A stretch of 64,000 bases of DNA, from contig CM049317.1 in assembly GCA_026874595.1 (NCBI GenBank), positions 20,419,882-20,483,881 on the forward strand, read 5' to 3'. Origin of the DNA: Sipunculus nudus. Lineage: Eukaryota; Annelida; Sipuncula; Golfingiida; Sipunculidae. The notes below the pieces were generated by a model. The model had not been told where the DNA came from, searched no databases, and was given only the letters and a program-made list of their open reading frames with translations. A program made the position numbers and the translations under genes. Shown piece by piece: positions 37,356 through 50,873 of the stretch. Each line of letters begins with the position of its first letter. Positions within the stretch are counted from its first letter, which is position 1.

Positions 37356-38382
37356 CTGGGTCTTTACATAAAGATTTTATGTGTACAAATCCAATGAATG
37401 GATATATAAGATATTACGTGTTTGAGAGCGCAAACTTACCCTTGTCCTTATATAGTTTATTTCTAGACAGAAAAGAAATTTGCTTGTGGACCATATATTG
37501 AATTGAGACCCGTGTCCCATTTATCGTGTTTTTTTTTTTTTTTTTGCTATTTTGTTCAGTTATGATTAAATATGCACCATGTCAAAGGAGTTGACATTGA
37601 TTTAGGAATATGGATACAAGCCATTTAATGTATGCTGTGCGCTTTCCCATGAAAAAGGAGTGATGAATTCATGTACCTCTATTTTTTACTAATATTTTAG
37701 AATCTCTCCTATATACCCAACGCCATTTGAACCGTTTCATCGTACCACTTTTGTCACATGAACTCGCATGTGCGTGCCCAACAATTTTACAAATTGAGGA
37801 GTTTGACCGTCAGGTATTTCATAATTGAACGAAGAGGCATCATAAATAACACAAGTTTCTTCGGTCAGACGCCGAGACACAAGCCATGACAATATCATAT
37901 TTATTATGAAGCATCATAGTATTTAATAGCATTGTAAAATGGAGTTGATACACGGTTGATTTTGTCAAGATTTGGATTATGACAACATGCTTGGAATAGA
38001 ATTTCCATTGGAGTGTATTTACTACAGTCGAAATAAACACCATATTTACAATTCAAATATTGCGTAAACTGATTGAAAATATGTTCATCACCCAGTTCCG
38101 GATCTCAGCTTGAGCACTGTAATAAAAATTTACCCTAACTCAGTTGCACCTTATTTTTTTTTCGAATAAAAAACAATTGCTGATTACCTCGATATGTAAG
38201 TGTAACTTATCCAGTTTCATTCATGAAAAGCTGTTATTTTATCCATATTTATTATATCTATTGCACTTGTGTGCAATCCTTTTAAAAAAAATCATATAAA
38301 TGAATATTATCATAATGAAAACATTGGAAAAGAAAAACGCCTTCCTTTCTAATTTTGAATTAATGCAACTGTCTTCCTAATA
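37356..38382. other. No gene seen
   Basis: AT-rich sequence with a poly-T run near 37.53 kb. Searched by eye for SnoaL-like exons 3 and 4 (AFEV...Y and WKxxxxIW patterns) on both strands; none found. Confidence 0.4.
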
Positions 38383-39648
38383 TGACGAATTATAATATTT
38401 TATAAGTAAACGTCTCGAGCAAACACACCAAATTCTAGATAATCCCATATGTCAATACATTAAATAAAGACACTTCCCTATCCTCTACACTTCCCTATAC
38501 TTTACACAGCGGAAATTGCAAAGCCATTATTGTAAAGGAATACAAATTCATATATTCATATATTCAAATTTGCTACAAAAAAAGTTAAACAAGTTGCCCA
38601 CGTAATGTAGCTCTTAATATCGGAAAAAAAAATAGCTGAAATAAATGTTCATTTCAGTCATTTAAAGAAGTAGAAGCAAAGGTAAGCGTTTAGAATTAAA
38701 AAGGTTGATTGCATCTTCTCTAATTCTTAATACTGGAGGGGGTACGAATACCTCCACTCCCCGGCAGCTCATTTGCTAAAAAAAGAGATTATCAAATATG
38801 CTTTGCAGCACTTTACAGTAACCTTTAACAAACTTTCACACGTAATTCAATTATTTAAAAGGAAAAAAAATGAAAACAAGTTAACGATCGGGAAGCTGTT
38901 GACCCAAGCATCTGAACTGTGCTTGCTAATTGACCGAAACAAAAGTTGTAAAAACATTAACTAACGAATTGATATCAAACACCCGTATTTCATTTATTAT
39001 TTCTCTCAAATTAAATATCAGATACTTAGACTTCGTCATGTACTTCAGCAAACGACATGCATGCTGACTCAACGTCATTTGTGGTTGTAAGTATAATTTG
39101 CAGGCGTTATTCGTATGACATGTCCAGTTAAAATTTAAAAAAAAATGTTAGATTTAGATTTATATTGCTTTTTTCAATATTACAAACAATCAGCATTCCG
39201 TCAACCTCTTTATCTCCCTTTACTTGATAGAGTACTCTAAATACCGGGCTATTAGACATCATTACATGCATCCTGAACATTGGTAACTCCAAATACCGTT
39301 TATTTAAAGAAAAACCTATAGATTGTATTCCGGAGTAAACTTGGTGTTTTATATGAAAGATAATACAAGGTTCTCTTTCAATTTCCTGTTTCATACCCGA
39401 ATGTACACTTATAGATACTAATACAGAATGTGCCAAACAATGGAATGCGTATCTAAATCTGTGAGCGATTTTTGGAAGAAACTAGGTGTCTAATATATCG
39501 GGAAACAAAAGGTACTCTCTCTGACGTTTTTTATAAACGACTATACAATGAAGCTTACTAACACAAAATGTGCAAAACAATAAAATGAGTAACTAAACCC
39601 GGTTTGATGCAGAATCATAATTATTTACTTCATATACATTGTATATAT

Positions 39649-39916
39649 CTAACCGTCGAGAAGGTTTTCCCAGTTTGAATTCCAAATATTGTGGGTAAGT
39701 TTCCACTCCTTGCTATCCTCATCCTCCTTCCACACAACTAATGCTCTGAAAGTAATTATCACTCAATACAAATACAGTAACATTGAACTTGAAATTATGT
39801 AAAATGAATACCTGATAGTAAGTTTTCAATACGGTTCTAAAATTAGTAATTAACCGATGAGCTGTATTTACAGGTCTGAAACATTATTTACAGAATTATT
39901 TATATATACCTATATA

Positions 39917-39989
<73 letters not shown>

Positions 39990-41345
39990 CAATTATATAA
40001 ATAATGTGTCGTCTATTATAATCAGAACATGCGTATATTCAACAATTAAACATACTTCCTGAGATCCAACACCTTTTCTTTTCCTCCATCTTCTTCATAA
40101 CGAAATACTTGGACGGCTATATCTCCATCAAGCTCTATCTTCTCACTTCGGCAATTTACTTTCTTTATTGTGTACATCAATGCAGTAAGCATCGCTATTA
40201 TGTCTCCTAGTTTTGATAATACCATGGTCAAATAAAATAACACAAACATATAACGAAATGTAAAACATCACTTTAAATTAATGAAAATATATGGAAAAAT
40301 TTATCTTGCAGTTTTGGACTACATCTTTAGCATATTAACATTAAATACGCTCCATCTATAAAAACTTTTTTCCTGAGTAGTTTTTTTGTAACCTAGGTCT
40401 TGAGTGGCTCTATGATTATATGATGTTGTGAATAATGAAATCAACGAGATAACAACATTTTTATTTGATAACATAAATTTTCGGTACACTATTATGAAAT
40501 TTAGAATCGGGACTGTTTATTAAGAACATATAGAAATCATGTTGCAATGAATCTGAATATAAACTTTCATATTTTGCCAAATTTTAAACTCACCCTTGCC
40601 TTTGTGTGTTTTATCTCCGGGAGGTAAAACGTATGCATGGGGACTGTATATCTTTTTGAAACGTGTCTCCGGATCGTGTCTTTCAAACTGGCCGTTTAGT
40701 TTGTTCATTTGCGATACAATCTGCGTAAAATCATTTCCTGCGAATAGAAGATGACTTTCCCTTTGTGATTGCTCCTGAGATCTATGTCAGGTATCTTTTA
40801 TCTATTTCAATTTGGCAATCATAATTTTCAAATATTAATTTCACTCAACCGCATCACAAAATTGTCTATATCAACGATTATACCCATGGTCAATTTAACA
40901 TATTTCTCCAATTTTTATATGCACACATGCACTTGTACATTGAACCAAATGTAAAAAAAATTAAAATTTGTAAGCTGTCATTTACTCATCATTGACTGTT
41001 TTCTCTTTAATGAGCAGTCTTCATGCCTGTATGTAAAATTTTAACAACTCCTGCTCAATGGCAAAACAATTTTCTAAAGAACAGAAACTTGTATATATAT
41101 ATTTATTTTGTATTAATATGATATAACAAGGGGATATGTTCATTCCAGATTACCCTACTTTCATCAAACAGGCTCTAATAAGAAACGTACCTGCGAGGTA
41201 GCAGAAATATTTAAAAGGTTTATTGATAAAATCTATATATCATTAAAAAATAACAAGTAGCACATTACTTACCGGCTCTGGCATATACTGACATACTGAC
41301 ACAGCAGCCTAAAAAGAGGGAAAGGTAAAACAAGGAATGGCGCAT
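39649..41345 (-). CDS. Secreted SnoaL-like/DUF4440 (NTF2-like) protein, type III, copy a, intact
   Basis: Minus-strand exons: 41345-41273 (73 nt), 40737-40594 (144), 40206-40056 (151), 39745-39649 (97, ending TAG). Donors are G|GTAAGT, G|GTGAGT and AA|GTATGT; acceptors are CGCAG, ACTAG and TTCAG. Phases are 1, 1 and 2, giving 154 residues. Residues 1-24 form a signal peptide (MRHSLFYLSLFLGCC..., cleavage likely after YARA). Exon 2 has FERHDPETRFKKIYSPHAYV then LPPG (62-65) and KGK (70-72). Exon 3 has KIELDGDIAVQVFRYEEDG. Exon 4 has ALVVWKEDEDSKEWKL...NIWNSNW. The W-K-L-x(4)-I-W-N-S-N ending is the classic close of SnoaL-like/DUF4440 domains, making this the clearest member for family assignment. 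It is transcribed away from the inverted-repeat centre. The product and ligand are unknown. Confidence 0.82.
39919..39988. repeat. (TA)n microsatellite in intron 3 of type III copy a
   Basis: Lies inside intron 3. The matching tract in copy b (44776-44839) is shorter, which accounts for most of the 24-bp intron length difference. Confidence 0.95.
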
Positions 41346-43132
41346 TTTTCACTAAAGCATGCGATACAAATCTTCACAAATACCTGCCTTCGACTAACCG
41401 ATGTAATGTTGATGTACCAGTATCTATTTCATTAGCGGTAAACCCGATGCGGAATTTTAAATTGCCTGTTTTATATTTATAACGGAAATTCCATTTGGTA
41501 TCGAGTAATTGTGATCCTCAAATCAATTATACAGACAATTATGGCAGGACTAAAATAAGGCATGGCAAGGGTAATAGCATCACAGAAAGCATCACAAGAC
41601 ATTATTTAATATAAGTGTCAAAAGAGTCTCTTTATGAAAACACTCATTCCTTATTTCTAAAAATGAACGCGGACTACTGTTACTATGTAAGAGTATTAAT
41701 GTACTGTTTTGAGAGATATTATTACACTCACCAGGGGACAGGGGAAACAATCTTAAATTTTGTTTTGTAGCTTATCCATTATAATATTTGTATGTGAACC
41801 GTTTTTTTTTTAAATATATCATTTCTAATATTGAATTGTATTTGGAACGTTTTCCGCTTGGAAGATTTGGTAAATAGCGTTGATGGCAATATTTACAAAT
41901 AAATATCGAGAAAGGTAACCACATTATTAAAGCTTAAATTTCTGCAGTTTGTTCTTCTTTTAGTTTTATACGAATAAATGAAATTGGATGGTGCACGGTA
42001 CAGTTTTATCTAACAATTATATTGTAACACATTTTGGATAACAATGTCCCCTAAACGCAATCCCTGATATCAAGAAGTGAAATATGAAAAATATTGATAT
42101 CCTAATCCTTCGTTGAAATTAAACCTCTTTGCATCATTAATTATTCTCAGCATGTTTTAATCCTAAAAATTAAAGAAACTAAAGCTGTATGTGTAAAACA
42201 TAGTTCTGAACTAATGTATGGTTGCGATATCCATTAATTATCGGTATGGCCTTTACGAAATTAAACTCACAATAGTTAATTTATGGTTCAGAACGTTTTG
42301 ACTCATATGCAAAAGGCAGAGTGTTGCATCTAACATAATTACTCAAAAACAGATGTTCAACCATTGTAATCTAAAAACCCACCTGAACCGTCGGTCACAT
42401 ACGTTTAAAACAAATAATCGTGGTATTTGATCTGCTTATGTAAATTGATTACCGCTGTATGCTCCAGTCTGTCTTGTTATTCTGCTAATTAGTAAATTTC
42501 GTATAGTTAAATTACACGGAGGAGACAATCATACGACAAAATTAGTCCAAACTAAACGAATTATATTATTTACTAGTTGAGGACTACAAAATTTAATGTT
42601 TCAAAACATATTTCAAAACACAGTATTTCCAATGTGTCACACCCTGGACCTCCTGTTCATTAATACATACAATACATTTGTCAAAATTTTCGATAAAGTC
42701 GGTCGATCTTACCATATTCTGTAAATTCTTAGTTATAAACGGTATTTCATTGTGTGTGCCAAACATAACGGGATTTAAAGTTTGCTGCATCTTCTCCGGA
42801 CCCTCTTATGACTGCTCCTATTTAAAGATTTGTGTTAACCTCAGAACCTTCTATTTGAACATTTAAGAAGAACGTTCAAGATAACATTAAAGCGGGCGTT
42901 TTGTGGGAATGCATTGCGCTTTTCCAAACATTATATGTAATGTTTTTAAACAAAAGACAGATAATTAAGATAAGAAAGTAAGGGCTTGATGCCTTTTATA
43001 ACGATATATCATGAAATACAGCCAACAGGATAAACATAACCCTATTTTATTTACAATAATGACAAAATCTGTTGAGCAGCGTATGGCAGGAATTTCCTGC
43101 ACTGTATGAAATTGCAAGGTTTCTTTTCAGAC

Positions 43133-43220
43133 ATGAACCCTTCCGTTGCGGTGATAGTTGTATACCTTTTGATTACGACTTGTACTAAACCAGGGATATG
43201 TGCAAGGGCTGAACAAGCAG
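43133..43220 (+). pseudogene. Orphan type I exon 1 (signal peptide) at end of duplication unit 1
   Basis: Open 88-nt exon starting MNPSVAVIVVYLLITTC with cleavage region ICARA, matching exon 1 of the intact type I gene. The position of its donor reads AT instead of GT (GCAG|ATAGAC); C|GTCACA, 6 nt on, would keep frame. Downstream is duplication unit 2, whose gene is on the other strand. The next plus-strand exon 2 is 5.8 kb away behind a second exon 1, so this copy is cut off from its gene by the tandem duplication. Confidence 0.75.
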
Positions 43221-44523
43221 ATAGACGTCACATTTATGGCTGAATATACTACTTTTGTTTGATCATGCTTAGAGGTGCATCGTGACGAATTATAATATTT
43301 TATAAGTAAACGTCTCGAGCAAACACACCAAATTCTAGATAATCCCATATGTCAATACATTAAATAAAGACACTTTACACAGCGGAAATTGCAAAGCCAT
43401 TATTGTAAAGGAATACAAATTCATATAATCATATATTCAAATTTGCTACAAAAAAAGTTAAACAAGTTGCCCACGTAATGTAGCTCTTAATATCGGAAAA
43501 AAAATAGCTGAAATAAATGTTCATTTCAGTCATTTAAAGAAGTAGAAGCAAAGGTAAGCGTTTAGAATTAAAAAGGTTGATTTCATCTTCTCTAATTCTT
43601 AATACTGGAGGGGGTACGAATACCTCCACTCCCCGGCAGCTCATTTGCTAAAAAAAGAGATAATCAAATATGCTTTGCAGCACTTTACAGTAACCTTTAA
43701 CAAACTTTCACACGTAATTCAATTATTTCAAAGGAAAAAAAAATGAAAACAAGTTAACGATCGGGAAGCTGTTGACCCAAGCATCTGAACTGTGCTTCTT
43801 AATTGACCGAAACAAAAGTTGTAAAAACATTAACTAACGAATTGATATCAAACACCCGTATTTCATTTATTATTTCTCTCAAATTAAATATCAGATAATT
43901 AGACTTCGTCATGTACTTCAGCAAACGACATGCATGCTGACTCAACGTCATTTGTGGTTGTAAGTATAATTTGCAGGCGTTATTCGTATGACATGTCCAG
44001 TTAAAATTTTAAAAAAAAATGTTAGATTTAGATTTATATTGCTTTTTTCAATATTACAAACAATCAGCATTCCGTCAACCTCTTTATCTCCCTTTACTTG
44101 ATAAAGTACTCAAAATACCGGGCTATTAGACATCATTACATGCATCCTGAACATTGGTAACTCCAAATACCGTTTATTTAAAGAAAAACCTATAGATTGT
44201 ATTCCGGAGTAAACTTGGTGTTTTATATGAAAGATAATACAAGGTTCTCTTTCAATTTCCTGTTTCATACCCGAATGTACACTTATAGATACTAATACAG
44301 AATGTGCCAAACAATGGAATGCGTATCTAAATCTGTGAGCGATTTTTGGAAGAAACTAGGTGTCTAATATATCGGGAAACAAAAGGTACTCTCTCTGACG
44401 TTTTTTTATAAACGACTATACAATGAAGCTTACAAACACAAAATGTGCAAAACAATAAAATGAGTAACTAAACCCGGTTTGATGCAGAATCATAATTATT
44501 TACTTCATATACATTGTATATAT

Positions 44524-44775
44524 CTAACCGTCGAGAAGGTTTTCCCAGTTTGAATTCCAAATATTGTGGGTAAGTTTCCACTCCTTGCTATCCTCATCCT
44601 CCTTCCACACAACTAATGCTCTGAAAGTAATTATCACTCAATACAAATACAGTAACATTGAACTTGAAATTATGTAAAATGAATACCTGATAGTAAGTTT
44701 TCAATACGGTTCTAAAATTAGTAATTAACCCATGAGCTGTATTTACAGGTCTGAAACATTATTTACAGAATTATT

Positions 44776-44840
<65 letters not shown>

Positions 44841-46196
44841 CAATTATATAAATAATGTGTCGTCTATTATAATCAGAACATGCGTATATTCAACAATTAA
44901 ACATACTTCCTGAGATCCAACACCTTTTCTTTTCCTCCATCTTCTTCATAACGAAATACTTGGACGGCTATATCTCCATCAAGCTCTATCTTCTCACTTC
45001 GGCAATTTACTTTCTTTATTGTGTACATCAATGCAGTAAGCATCGCTATTATGTCTCCTAGTTTTGATAATACCATGGTCAAATAAAATAACACAAACAT
45101 ATAACGAAATGTTAAACATCACTTTAAATTAATGAAAATATATGGAAAAATTTATCTTGCAGTTTTGGACTACATCTTTAGCATATTAACATTAAATACG
45201 CTCCATCTATAAAAACTTTTTTCCTGAGTAGTTTTTTTGTAACCTAGGTCTTGAGTGGCTCTATGATTATATGATGTTGTGAATAATGAAATCAACGAGA
45301 TAACAACATTTTTATTTGATAACATAAATTTTCGGTACACTATTATGAAATTTAGAATCGGGACTGTTTATTAAGAACATATAGAAATCATGTTGCAATG
45401 AATCTGAATATAAACTTTCATATTTTGCCAAATTTTAAACTCACCCTTGCCTTTGTGTGTTTTATCTCCGGGAGGTAAAACGTATGCATGGGGACTGTAT
45501 ATCTTTTTGAAACGTGTCTCCGGATCGTGTCTTTCAAACTGGCCGTTTAGTTTGTTCATTTGCGATACAATCTGCGTAAAATCATTTCCTGCGAATAGAA
45601 GATGACTTTCCCTTTGTGATTGCTCCTGAGATCTATGTCAAGTATCTTTTATCTATTTCAATTTGGCAAACATAATTTTCAAATATTAATTTCACTCAAC
45701 CGCATCACAAAATTGTCTATATCAACGATTATACCCATGGTCAATTTAACATATTTCTCCAATTTTTATATGCACACATGCACTTGTACATTGAACCAAA
45801 TGTAAAAAAAATTAAAATTTGTAAGCTGTCATTTACTCATCATTGACTGTTTTCTCTTTAATGAGCAGTCTTCATGCCTGTATGTAAAATTTTAACAACT
45901 CCTGCTCAATGGCAAAACAATTTTCTAAAGAACAGAAACTTGTATATATATATTTATTTTGTATTAATATGATATAACAAGGGGATATGTTCATTCCAGA
46001 TTACCCTACTTTCATCAAACAGGCTCTAATAAGAAACGTACCTGCGAGGTAGCAGAAATATTTAAAAGGTTTATTGATAAAATCTATATATCATTAAAAA
46101 ATAACAAGTAGCACATTACTTACCGGCTCTGGCATATACTGACATACTGACACAGCAGCCTAAAAAGAGGGAAAGGTAAAACAAGGAATGGCGCAT
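44524..46196 (-). CDS. Secreted SnoaL-like/DUF4440 (NTF2-like) protein, type III, copy b, intact
   Basis: Exons on the minus strand: 46196-46124, 45588-45445, 45057-44907, 44620-44524. All splice sites match copy a, and I see no coding difference, so the predicted 154-residue protein is identical. Exons 1-3 lie exactly 4,851 bp from copy a; exon 4 lies 4,875 bp away because the intron 3 (TA)n tract is shorter. Flanking sequence has accumulated a handful of substitutions, including a premature stop in an unrelated open frame just downstream (about 44.11 kb). The coding identity therefore reflects a recent duplication, perhaps with selection. Whether both copies are expressed cannot be told. 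Confidence 0.82.
44776..44839. repeat. (TA)n microsatellite in intron 3 of type III copy b
   Basis: Counterpart of 39919-39988. Confidence 0.95.
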
Positions 46197-47819
46197 TTTT
46201 CACTAAAGCATGCGATACAAATCTTCACAAATACCTGCCTTCGACTAACCGATGTAATGTTGATGTACCAGTATCTATTTCATTAGCGGTAAACCCGATG
46301 CGGAATTTTAAATTGCCTGTTTTATATTTATAACGGAAATTCCATTTGGTATCGAGTAATTGTGATCCTCAAATCAATTATACAGACAATTATGGCAGGA
46401 CTAAAATAAGGCATGGCAAGGGTAATAGCATCACAGAAAGCATCACAAGACATTATTTAATATAAGTGTCAAAAGAGTCTCTTTATGAAAACACTCATTC
46501 CTTATTTCTAAAAATGAACGCGGACTACTGTTACTATGTAAGAGTATTAATGTACTGTTTTGAGAGATATTATTACACTCACCAGGGGAAACAATCTCAA
46601 ATTTTGTTTTGTAGCTTATCCATTATAATATTTGTATGTGAACCGTTTTTTTTTAAAATATATCATATCTAATATTGAATTGTATTTGGAACGTTTTCCG
46701 CTTGGAAGATTTGGTAAATAGCGTTGATGGCAATATTTACAAATAAATATCGAGAAAGGTAACCACATTATTAAAGCTTAAATTTCTGCAGTTTGTTCTT
46801 CTTTTAGTTTTATACGAATAAATGAAATTGGATGGTGCACGGTACAGTTTTATCTAACAATTATATTGTAACACATTTTGGATAACAATGTCCCCTAAAC
46901 GCAATCCCTGATATCAAGAAGTGAAATATGAAAAATATTGATATCCTAATCCTTCGTTGAAATTAAACCTCTTTGCATCATTAATTATTCTCAGCATGTT
47001 TTAATCCTGAAAATTAAAGAAACTAAAGCTGTATGTGTAAAACATAGTTCTGAACTAATGTATGGTTGCGATATCCATTAATTATCCGTATGGCCTTTAC
47101 GAAATTAAACTCACAATAGTTAATTTATGGTTCAGAACGTTTTGACTCATATGCAAAAGGCAGAGTGTTGCATCTAACATAATTACTCAAAAACAGATGT
47201 TCAACCATTGTAATCTAGAAACCCACCTGAACCGTCGGTCACATACGTTTAAAACAAATAATCGTGGTATTTGACCTGCTTATGTAAATTGATTACCGCT
47301 GTATGCTCCAGTCTGTCTTGTTATTCTGCTAATTAGTAAATTTCGTATAGTTAAATTACACGGAGGAGACAATCATACGACAAAATTAGTCCAAACTAAA
47401 CAAATTATATTATTTACTAGTTGAGGACTGCAAAATTTAATGTTTCAAAACATATTTCAAAACACAGTATTTCCAATGTTTGCACACCCTGGACCTCCTG
47501 TTCATTAATACATACAATACATTTGTCAAAATTTTCGATAAAGTCGGTCGATCTTACCATATTCAAGATAACATTAAAGCGTGCGTTTTGTGGGAATGCA
47601 TTGCGCTTTTCCAAACATTATATGTAATGTTTTTAAACAGAAGACAGATAGATAAGATAAGAAAGTAAGGGCTTGATGCCTTTTATAACGATATATCATG
47701 AAATACAGCCAACAGGATAAACATAACCCTATTTTATTTACAATAATGACAAAATCTGTTGAGCAGCGTATGGCAGGAATTTCCTGCACTGTATGAAATT
47801 GCAAGGTTTCTTTTCAGAC

Positions 47820-49985
47820 ATGAACCCTTCCGTTGCGGTGATAGTTGTATTCCTTTTGATGACGACTTGTACTAAACCAGGGATATGTGCAAGGGCTGAA
47901 CAAGCAGATAGACGTCACATTTATGGCTGAATATACTACTTTTGTTTGATCATGCTTAGAGGTGCATCGTGTTATTTTATAAACCTAAGTTATTATTTCT
48001 TAAATTATATTACGACCTGATTGTGGACAAAATTACTGAGGTTGTCTTGCAAATCCAGGTTTATCAATGGATGCACAGAGAGACATATGATTATATTAGG
48101 CTTATTTTGTGGTTGGTTATATCTGTGCTGGAGGCCTTCGGCATTAAACCTACTTGTGCTTCTTCAAGATTCCTGTTGACCTTTTTCCTCTATGGCGGGT
48201 TCTCCATGATCCATCATATATGACTCTGGAAGATAAACCTGATCGTAGAGTGCTTCGGTGTTAGGATTGTGTTGATAACGCGGTGACAGGCATCTACTTG
48301 GAAATTGTAACACTCTTCCTCATTGTTTGTAATTTCAATATATACTCACAAACATGAAGGCATCAGGTAACTCGAATATGGGAAAAGCGCCTTAAATAAT
48401 GCTTTATTGGGCTTACATCAGGTTTATATGCACAGTAACGTACAACTTAGCAGTAATGCTGATATCTTTTTGATAATGATAGCAAACAAGGACATAAGCC
48501 CTTGATATCCATGTGTCTCATCAGTGATTTCAGATTCATTATTGATAATTGTATTTGATTGGGGAAGGTTTTATTTTTTTTCAAAAATGGCAGGGTTAGA
48601 AATATAAACATATTATAAGTGGATCGCGGTAAAATATCAGGGAGTTAGTTATACAAAATGATGTTTACTTAGTAAATAAAATTACATAGAGAATGCATGG
48701 TACTATATAATGTAGGGTAGATGAATCTAATAGAACAGTCTTTTGTGAGACAAATTACAAGCTTTGTATTCCTAAGCTCTTATAATACGCCTCTTGTTTT
48801 CCTATTTTTAAATTCGTATTCGACCAAATCTTTAACACTTAGGTGGAGTCAGAAAATATAGAAAAGCGTGTCAATTTATTTACTTATGATACAACACCTC
48901 TCAGAGATATGATTCCACAATAATAACATTTGCTCTAACATGCCTATACTTGTGCACAATGTAATCAAGAGGAACCGGTATTATGTTACAATCCATTTAT
49001 TTTCTCTGCAGCCGATAACAAAACGCAGCTAACCTTAAAAACGAGCATGTTTTCTAAGCATTCCAAGACCGCAAGGTAGAAGAAGTAATGGATATTTACC
49101 TGAAAGAAAGTTCTCTATATCCACCAGGGGAACTTGCTATACAAGGTCTTTATTTTCCAGAAAACAATCTTTACCGATTTTCTAAACTCTTCAATCAGCT
49201 TACGCCCCCATATTTTCAACTTGATCATATAAAAAAATCACTCCATAATTAGCTCACCTAGCATGAATTAAACTTGTTTCTTTGGAATGATTTGTCAGCA
49301 GAATACATATTGTTAAATATTGTTAATCTGTCCAAAGTTGAGTCACATAAACATATAGAGTTCCTGAAAAAAAATTCAGTTTCCAGGTAAACACGAGCAT
49401 ATTTTTAAATTGGATCGTGTATGTGTGTGTCCATTGATCTATTGATAATTTATTTTATTTATGTGAAGTAACTGGTCCATAAAATGTTAAAACGCCATTT
49501 TTCCCAGATAGAAATAACAAGATTTATTGCCAAAAAGATCGAAGATATGAAAAGCATCTTTGTTCAGACAGAGACGGTCGAAGTGCTTGGACATTTGGCT
49601 TTCGAAGTCGCTCATTATTCAAGGGTGGGCCAAACACATAATTTACAGTCTAGGAAAGTAAGTTATTGAGCTCACTGGATGCCCTTTGATTAAATTATTG
49701 TGTACATAATTGCTACCGCCGAGTTATTATGTCGCTTCATGATAAATCCGTCTGAGCTTACAATTATGCTTAGAATAAAGATCCAAACGAATTCATAAAA
49801 AGAACAATATTTTATTTTAAAATGCGGTATGAATTGATTTCATATATAAAGGATCAATTTGATAAAATAATCCCTGTTTGAGTCATGTATATTTATACAC
49901 TCATATTTTTTCAATAGCATTTCTTTTTTGCAAATAAAGAACACTAAGTCGACCGAGTGGAAAATCTGCTATGACCTTTGAAGAA
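47820..49985 (+). pseudogene. Broken type I SnoaL-like gene, left arm
   Basis: Exon 1 (47820-47907) is open (MNPSVAVIVVFLLMTTC) but has AT at the usual donor. Exon 2 (49012-49145) is 134 nt instead of 141: one base is missing after ATGTTTTC, giving a TAG soon after, and the GGAAAA at its 3' end is lost; out of frame it still reads VEEVMDIYLKESSLYPPGE. Exon 3 (49508-49657) has a one-base insertion at its start and then reads QTETVEVLGHLAFEVAHY. The exon 4 relic (about 49918-49985) has lost its acceptor and carries an early TAA. At least four independent lesions make function unlikely. Confidence 0.85.
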
Positions 49986-50228
49986 GATATAAATGCCTGA
50001 TGACAAAATGATAAATTAAACTTGTTGAACGAACTCAAATGCGTTCTCATTTGATGTAGCAACAAATGCTGCATATCGTGTGTAGTAGCAAATCTTATTC
50101 ATTAAGAAGGCTGCCCAAAGACACCAACACATCAAAAGAGGAACAGAAGTGTACCCTGACAAATCAAAAGAAGATTATCATTTTGTCATACTTTGCTTGT
50201 ATACATAGGCTACATAGTTTTTCGATAT

Positions 50229-50260
<32 letters not shown>
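50229..50260. repeat. (TA)n microsatellite
   Basis: Counterpart of the much longer tract at 60.99-61.11 kb in the right arm. Confidence 0.9.
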
Positions 50261-50263
<3 letters not shown>

Positions 50264-50276
50264 TTACAGCTGTAAA

Positions 50277-50600
50277 TCCCACAGTGTCACCATTACACAT
50301 CTTTCATCTCCAGAAAGAGATATTCTAGCTGTACAACCAAAAAATTATGTATATGTATAGATATCTAAAAATATAGTGGCCTGGTTTACCTATGGAACCA
50401 TTGTGCAATATTGTATAGCTAACACCGGGCAGCTTAAAGGTTTGCTTACTAATGGTGAGAACAGTCCTTTCAGGCTCGATGAGGAAACAGCTATTTTTGG
50501 CCTTTTCTGACAACTCCCGGCTGCATAAAGGAATGCTGTCATATCAAATCAAGAAAAATTACCAGACGAATGTAAATTGCTACTAGGTCGTGTATTCAGA
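50277..50600 (+). pseudogene. Relic of an unidentified open frame (left arm)
   Basis: Reads WFTYGTIVQYCIANTGQLK, then LLTNGENSPFRLDEETAIFG, then shifts frame and stops. The right-arm copy (60,685-60,870, minus) is open for 61 codons. After AAGAAAAATTA the left arm runs straight on into CCAGACGAATGTAAATTGC, whereas the right arm has about 200 bp between these points, so the left arm has a deletion between short matching TTA sites. I do not recognise the protein. Confidence 0.45.
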
Positions 50601-50809
50601 GTTTATGGTACCGGTGTGTCGTTTTCATCTTACGCTTAGTCTAGGTGAGGCAGGCCATGAGTATAAAACATGTTATATCGTCCCCGTAGTGGACACATGG
50701 CTTTACACGTTGTTACACGTTGAGCCTGAATCTAAAACCTGTTGTTCAGACAAAATCAATCGTAGATGTTTATCTCTAGGTCACTATGTCGCCTTTAAGA
50801 TACACTCTA

Positions 50810-50812
<3 letters not shown>

Positions 50813-50868
<56 letters not shown>
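50813..50868. repeat. (TA)n microsatellite
   Basis: Counterpart of 60051-60100 (inverted) and 13075-13138. Confidence 0.95.

Positions 50869-50873
<5 letters not shown>

Larger units (their letters stand above)
38383..43282 (+). repeat. Tandem segmental duplication, unit 1 (4.9 kb)
   Basis: The unit starts TGACGAATTATAATATTTTATAAG and is repeated directly from 43,283 with only scattered differences (roughly 98-99% identical by eye). It holds a complete type III gene (minus) and, at its far end, exon 1 of a type I gene (plus). Unlike unit 2, it keeps a ~150-bp segment at 42.72-42.87 kb and a 21-bp segment near 38.48 kb. Confidence 0.95.
43283..47971 (+). repeat. Tandem segmental duplication, unit 2 (4.7 kb)
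   Basis: Direct copy of 38,383-43,282. It ends GAGGTGCATCGTG, after which the sequence continues into intron 1 of the left-arm type I gene. A ~150-bp deletion at 47.56 kb (CCATATTCAAGATAAC) distinguishes it from unit 1 and from the right arm near 63.8 kb. Confidence 0.95.

Noticed and set aside
39128-39436. 102-codon minus-strand frame that looks protein-like
   Set aside because: The tandem copy (44.11 kb) has a stop in the middle while the neighbouring type III exons are identical, so this is not under the same constraint; probably 3' flank.
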